Below, in pieces: positions 8,201-10,668 of a DNA stretch of 10,668 nt. Within the stretch, counting starts at the first letter, position 1, and every line of letters begins with the position of its first letter. The notes beneath the pieces are model-generated. The model made no database searches. It was not told the DNA's origin and saw only the letters and a program-made list of their open reading frames with translations. The translations under genes were made by a program, and so were the position numbers. The stretch spans positions 1-10,668 of the forward strand of contig DMCT01000001.1 in assembly GCA_003446665.1 (NCBI GenBank), written 5' to 3'. Source of the stretch: Synergistaceae bacterium (GTDB taxonomy: Bacteria > Synergistota > Synergistia > Synergistales > Thermovirgaceae).

Positions 8201-8940
8201 GGAAACTTATGCTGGAATTCCAGCCTGTAGCAAATACCCTCAAAGGACGTGTTGAAAGCATCGAAGTTTTGACCAGGTGGAATCATCCGACTTACGGAAT
8301 TATATCGCCAGCAGACTTTATCCCCCTTGCGGAAGAAACGGAATTGATCTTTCCCATAGGCGAATGGGTCATTGAAGAAACCTGCCGTTCGATGAAAGAT
8401 ATGTTCCGATCGGGAGTGAATCCGGTCCAGTTTTCAATTAACCTTTCCGCGGTTCAATTTCGCTCTAAAAACCTGGTGGGAACCTTGGAACACTGCCTGG
8501 AAAAATATTCCATAAACCCAGGTCATGTGATGTTCGAACTGACGGAGACCCAGATAATGCATGACCCGGAAGGTGCGTCGGAGATAATGAAACGCTTATC
8601 ACGACTGGGGTTCAGGATAGCCCTGGACGATTTCGGCACAGGCTATTCGAGCCTCAACCATCTTAGAAGGTTTCCCGTAAGCATAATTAAAATCGACAAA
8701 TCCTTCGTGCACGACGCGGTGATAGACCCCAGCGCCGCTGCGATCGCGGTCAGCATAGTGGCCATTGCACATAATCTGGGCCTTTCTACTGTGGCAGAAG
8801 GTGTAGAAACTTTCGAACAGCTGGATCTGGTGAAAGGTTGGGAGTGTGATGCCTACCAGGGCTACCTTCTCAGCAAGCCTCTGAATCTCGAAATGATGAG
8901 GAAATTCCTCCTGGACAGGTCGGATTCGGAGATGACATAA
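5224..8940 (+). CDS. Membrane sensor with CHASE, two PAS, GGDEF and EAL domains (cyclic di-GMP turnover)
   Basis: This 1238-residue inner-membrane protein senses signals and turns over cyclic di-GMP. In order: TM1 (about 16-38), an unassigned extracytoplasmic region (39-178), TM2 (182-203), a basic cytoplasmic link, TM3 (223-243), a CHASE-type extracytoplasmic domain (about 255-440, with QLEALARFFESS and GWSWAPVV), TM4 (about 521-544), PAS1 (about 562-680), PAS2 (about 685-797), GGDEF (about 805-968) and EAL (about 985-1230). The cyclase motif is intact (GGDEF 886-890), and R877-x-x-D880 five residues upstream is a canonical inhibitory I-site. The phosphodiesterase signature reads EVL (1014-1016) rather than EAL, but Q1000, E1014, R1018, N1073, E1105, D1135, D1136, K1156, E1192 and Q1212 are all present, so both activities look possible. 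The two PAS linkers share ESEER/DSEER and an exact 12-base DNA repeat (6910-6921, 7279-7290). The GTG start follows AAGGAG (5210-5215) by 8 nt. Confidence 0.95.
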   Translation: MTAGENHRSVRQKKKLYIVAMAIFVVVALFCWWFIVLKSELEKEELVRKALRVAETFNTPNSEMMFSDRTGPLQTRQKTYLENTMRIFPDIMGIRIYDTSRADPVIAVERARLPNPSSNEGLRKRVLESKEYRIDEVADSENDSPFLHVFVPLRSTLEDPVTSVIEVVYSKQLPDSFLIAELTASGLFVFVLVTILFVTSILIERRKKDSDSNIRIKWIERNVEAFLILSVGLAVTFYVSFHAYQLNLHSTERAFQRLAAAETDNVFEIMREVEDSQLEALARFFESSVHVDAEEFHRFAGFLQRKKTVWGWSWAPVVAVSRKSAFEAKARMDGLENFSVRNYQTSQGTFSSDADGWMYPLLFVEPQIKGPSVLGLDLGSIPKLRDALEESLDTALVTSSVPLSFSLGGEPFSGALVFRPVFQRNGEPRGVIAAFLDIKTLLQAYSGENGKSISEIKIFQMEPNGSIKLLGLYGETEEETESGSLSGASSVISVLHAYGKTYIVETPKDPAFWGHYSPRWWLVTSLGGFFVSGSLATFAGAQTWKRRYLRRQVAEKTAALQESEERYRSVFENSHASMLIIDPQDGTIYDANPAAEKFYGWDRQTLKAMKITDINTMSPEDVREEMDKAKKTFQTVFAFRHRRADGSIADVEVFSGPFLIKGDTYLFSVIHDVTSRRKAEEALRDSEERQKAFINTSSEIMFIKDEQLRYVVVNDSACEFLGRPKEEILGKTDFDLMGGKKAELLYRSDIGALQSGNSCVTEETIGERIYETTKFPVPLKRGNKGLGGIIRDVTDQKYHESRLRHVATHDGLTGLANRSLSQDRLEQAILHAKRNGGSVGVLLLDLDRFKVLNDSLGHSFGDELLCAVARRLEGIVRESDTVARLGGDEFVLLLSDVARGKDIHSVALKVVQEISKPYVIANREVTVTASLGFSIFPQDGYDAETLVRLADVAMYEAKRKGRNKVQQYAEGMDRQVMVVHEMEMELRKAVELGKLMLEFQPVANTLKGRVESIEVLTRWNHPTYGIISPADFIPLAEETELIFPIGEWVIEETCRSMKDMFRSGVNPVQFSINLSAVQFRSKNLVGTLEHCLEKYSINPGHVMFELTETQIMHDPEGASEIMKRLSRLGFRIALDDFGTGYSSLNHLRRFPVSIIKIDKSFVHDAVIDPSAAAIAVSIVAIAHNLGLSTVAEGVETFEQLDLVKGWECDAYQGYLLSKPLNLEMMRKFLLDRSDSEMT

Positions 8941-9039
8941 CAAGAGGGAAAAAAGAAGAGCGGACCTCTTGTAAATGACTACAAATAGTAGTAATATAGT
9001 TTTACTGACAACTTGGTGTAGTCATACAGGAGGTCTTCA
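8941..9039 (+). promoter_or_regulatory. Leader with competing hairpins that can mask the umuC ribosome binding site
   Basis: In RNA, 8963-8982 can pair with 9018-9035 in 18 base pairs (one U-G, one 2-nt AA bulge at 8973-8974), enclosing a 35-nt loop. The 3' arm contains the entire umuC Shine-Dalgarno GGAGGT (9029-9034), which lies 5 nt before the ATG. A competing 7-bp stem pairs CAAGAGG (8941-8947), directly after the TAA of the upstream gene, with CCTCTTG (8965-8971), the same bases that would mask the SD. Further short stems are ACTAC/GTAGT (8978-8982 with 8988-8992) and AGTAA/TTACT (8990-8994 with 9002-9006). No U-tract follows the long stem, so a plain terminator is unlikely. The pairings are seen directly; the regulatory role is inferred. 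Confidence 0.65.
8969..8997 (+). promoter_or_regulatory. Candidate umuC promoter with overlapping inverted repeat
   Basis: TTGTAA (8969-8974) and TAATAT (8992-8997) are spaced by 17 nt; TATAGT at 8995-9000 is an alternative -10 box with poorer spacing. Transcription would begin near 9004, past the inhibitory left arm of the hairpin. The spacer holds the symmetric ACTAC-N5-GTAGT (8978-8992), a possible repressor operator. It does not match the E. coli or Bacillus LexA boxes. Confidence 0.35.
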
Positions 9040-10368
9040 ATGGCGGTTTGCTTCAATCGCGGAGCCGTAGTGACGGCTTTTCATGACTGGACCGTTCCCC
9101 CGGGAAACGTTCCGGGTCGCAATCCCAGAATAATAGCTGTAGCGGACTGCAATAACTTCTTCGTTTCCTGCGAACGCCTGTTAAGGCCCGAACTCGAAGG
9201 GAAACCGGTAGTGGTCCTTTCGTCCAACGACGGCGTCGTCATTTCCCGTAGTGCAGAAGCCAAAGCGCTGGGCATCGCCATGGGAGAGCCTTTTTTCAAG
9301 GTAGAGGGGTTCTGCAAGGCTCATGGTGTGACGGTCTTTTCATCCAACTTTGGCCTTTACGAAGAGGTTTCACGCAAGGTGGCTGCAGCCCTTGGGAAGT
9401 ATACCGATCGCCTCGAGGTATATTCGATCGATGAAGCCTTCCTCTCCCTCGACATCGCTTCCATTGGCGACCCCCTGAAATACGCCGGACAAATTCGTGA
9501 TGGTGTGCAAAAAGGGACTGGTGTTCCGGTTTCAGTAGGCTTGGGTCCGACAAAGACCCTTGCCAAGCTCATGCTGAACAGGGCCAAAAAATCTTCCGAA
9601 GGAGTTTTTGCCTGGGAAGACTCGGTCTCGCCGGATGCTTTCCTGGAAACCGTTCCGGTCGGGGAAATCTGGGGCATCGGGCACCGTATGGGGGCTTTAC
9701 TCGAAAAACGGGGCATCAAAACGGCAAGACAGTTCAGGGACTTGCCTGATGACTGGATACGTAAGAACCTCACGGTCCGGGGGCTTCACACGGCCTGGGA
9801 ACTTCGAGGACTGCCTTGCATCCACCTTCGAGAGGTCGAAGCTCCCCAGAAATCGATTCAGGTTTCAAGATCCTTCGGCCAGGCAGTAACGACTTTCGAG
9901 GAGTTGCGAAGCGCCGTTGTCCGCTTCGTGACGACCGGAGCGAGGAGGCTTAGGGCCCAGCGCTCTCTTGCCTCCAGGATCGTGGTTTGCCTAGCGACTA
10001 GCCATTTCAGGCCGGGCTTTTTGGTCGCCGAGGGCGCCAGGGGCTTTCTCCCTACCTCCTATACGCCTTTTCTTATAGAGAGGGCTTCCGATGCGTTAAA
10101 AGAAGCCTTCAGGCCCGGCCCGCTTTACGCCAGGGCGGGTATATTACTTGCCGGGTTTGTCCCGGAAGGGATGGTTCAGCGAGGTCTTTTCCGGAGCCTC
10201 GAAGAAGACCTGGGACTAAGGGAGTCGGTCCTTATGAAGACGGTGGACAGCCTCAACGCCGAAATGGGAAAAGAAGTGGTTGCCCCGGCTTCTTTATGGA
10301 AAACCGAAGGAGCGTCCTGGTGGCCGAGAAGAGAAAGGTTGTCGAGGCTGCCCGAAGATATTTTCTGA
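9040..10368 (+). CDS. umuC: UmuC-type Y-family (translesion) DNA polymerase
   Basis: This 442-residue protein matches the catalytic subunit of the Pol V type of error-prone translesion polymerase. Palm motifs are VADCNNFFVSCE, with metal ligand D36 and F41 at the steric-gate position (tyrosine in E. coli UmuC), and YSIDEAF with D131 and E132. KPVVVLSSNDGVVISRSAEA is the finger region typical of UmuC rather than DinB. A helix-hairpin segment (VGEIWGIGHRMG) and the little-finger domain with SRSFGQ follow. Near the C-terminus QRGLF (380-384) occupies the beta-clamp motif position (QLNLF in E. coli) but is degenerate. About 30 extra residues precede the usual UmuC start; the ATG is nevertheless supported by GGAGGT at 5 nt. 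No umuD is adjacent, so the protein must act alone or with a remote partner. It lies downstream of, and co-directional with, the GGDEF-EAL gene. Confidence 0.93.
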   Translation: MAVCFNRGAVVTAFHDWTVPPGNVPGRNPRIIAVADCNNFFVSCERLLRPELEGKPVVVLSSNDGVVISRSAEAKALGIAMGEPFFKVEGFCKAHGVTVFSSNFGLYEEVSRKVAAALGKYTDRLEVYSIDEAFLSLDIASIGDPLKYAGQIRDGVQKGTGVPVSVGLGPTKTLAKLMLNRAKKSSEGVFAWEDSVSPDAFLETVPVGEIWGIGHRMGALLEKRGIKTARQFRDLPDDWIRKNLTVRGLHTAWELRGLPCIHLREVEAPQKSIQVSRSFGQAVTTFEELRSAVVRFVTTGARRLRAQRSLASRIVVCLATSHFRPGFLVAEGARGFLPTSYTPFLIERASDALKEAFRPGPLYARAGILLAGFVPEGMVQRGLFRSLEEDLGLRESVLMKTVDSLNAEMGKEVVAPASLWKTEGASWWPRRERLSRLPEDIF

Positions 10369-10397
10369 TCACTATATACGGTTCATGTGGAAAATAT
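10358..10397. repeat. A/T-rich inverted repeat across the convergent gene ends
   Basis: ATATTTTC (10358-10365) and GAAAATAT (10390-10397) are perfect 8-bp complements around a 24-nt loop that contains both stop codons of umuC and the leftward M20 gene. It might help end transcription from both sides, but the A/T-rich stem is weak and no clear U-tract follows. Confidence 0.3.
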
Positions 10398-10668
10398 TCG
10401 TGATGGCCCTTTCAAGTATTGCGATGGATTTGATGTAGTCAGCCGTTTCGATCTGCTCCTCGCTGGTGTGTTCTAGTTCTGACCTTCCGGGACCATACAC
10501 GGCCATGGGACATCCCCAGGAGGCCACGGTGTTGAAGTCGGAGGTACCGCTTTTTCTGAGAAGCCTGGGTCTGGTCCCCGAACGGCACAGTGCGTTTCTT
10601 ATCGCTCCCACGACGGGATCCGAGGTATTTACGCCATGGTAAGGCACCGAGTCGAGAATTTCCGCACT
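10372..10668 (-). CDS. M20-family metallopeptidase/deacetylase, C-terminal part (cut by window edge)
   Basis: The frame stays open to the right edge, so only the last 98 residues are visible and the start lies outside; the internal GTG at 10647 is not a real start. The segment SGTSDFNTVASWGCPMAVYGPG followed by SELEHTSEE is the signature C-terminal end of M20 zinc enzymes of the ArgE/DapE/LysK type; the histidine in LEHTSEE corresponds to the last metal ligand. The wording is closest in memory to LysK-like N-acetyl-lysine or LysW-lysine hydrolases and related YgeY-type hydrolases, but the fragment cannot separate these. It converges on umuC with a 3-bp gap between stop codons. No lysine or arginine biosynthesis gene is in view. 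Confidence 0.82.
   Translation of the reverse strand, partial: SAEILDSVPYHGVNTSDPVVGAIRNALCRSGTRPRLLRKSGTSDFNTVASWGCPMAVYGPGRSELEHTSEEQIETADYIKSIAILERAITNIFHMNRI

Noticed and set aside
8941..8971. CAAGAGG/CCTCTTG stem as a Rho-independent terminator of the GGDEF-EAL gene
   Set aside because: The loop is 17 nt and the stem is followed by TAAATGACTAC, not a U-tract; it fits better as part of the alternative-structure leader.
10372..10647. Treating the M20 fragment as a complete 91-residue gene starting at the GTG at 10647
   Set aside because: The frame continues without a stop to the window edge and the visible motifs are the C-terminal end of a normally 350-400-residue enzyme.

Overview
The window reads as a chromosomal segment of a diderm, probably anaerobic, peptide- or organic-acid-using bacterium. 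The combination of a TAXI-type TRAP receptor, a split two-gene transketolase, a class I aminotransferase, an M20-type deacetylase and strong AGGAGGT-type ribosome binding sites recalls Synergistota. This is an inference from gene style, not a demonstrated assignment; other deeply branching anaerobes remain possible. No rRNA, tRNA, CRISPR array, insertion sequence or phage gene was recognised.

Layout. At the left, a leftward gene (56-994) encodes the secreted binding protein of a TAXI-TRAP transporter; its membrane partner would lie beyond the left edge. A roughly 185-bp divergent promoter region separates it from a rightward gene for a small GIY-YIG nuclease-like protein (1180-1746). After a 260-bp leader comes a tight three-gene operon (2007-5023): transketolase N-terminal subunit, transketolase C-terminal subunit (ATGA overlap) and a PLP-dependent aminotransferase (6 bp gap). 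A 12-bp-stem hairpin at 5058-5090 closes it.

A single very large gene (5224-8940) follows, with its own predicted promoter. It encodes a 1238-residue membrane sensor with two extracytoplasmic regions, one of them a CHASE domain, then two PAS domains and GGDEF and EAL domains. Both enzymatic domains keep their catalytic residues, so the protein could both make and break cyclic di-GMP. Next is a UmuC-type Y-family DNA polymerase (9040-10368) with no adjacent umuD. The right edge holds the C-terminal part of a leftward M20-family metallopeptidase/deacetylase (10372-10668), convergent with umuC and separated by 3 bp.

The most striking non-coding feature is the 99-bp gap between the c-di-GMP gene and umuC. 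Two arms of 20 and 18 nt can form an 18-pair RNA stem that buries the whole umuC Shine-Dalgarno sequence. A third segment, right after the upstream stop codon, can pair with the same anti-SD sequence. A plausible promoter lies so that its own transcripts would lack the inhibitory arm. This suggests that umuC is silenced in read-through RNA and translated only from its own promoter, or through an RNA switch coupled to translation of the upstream gene.
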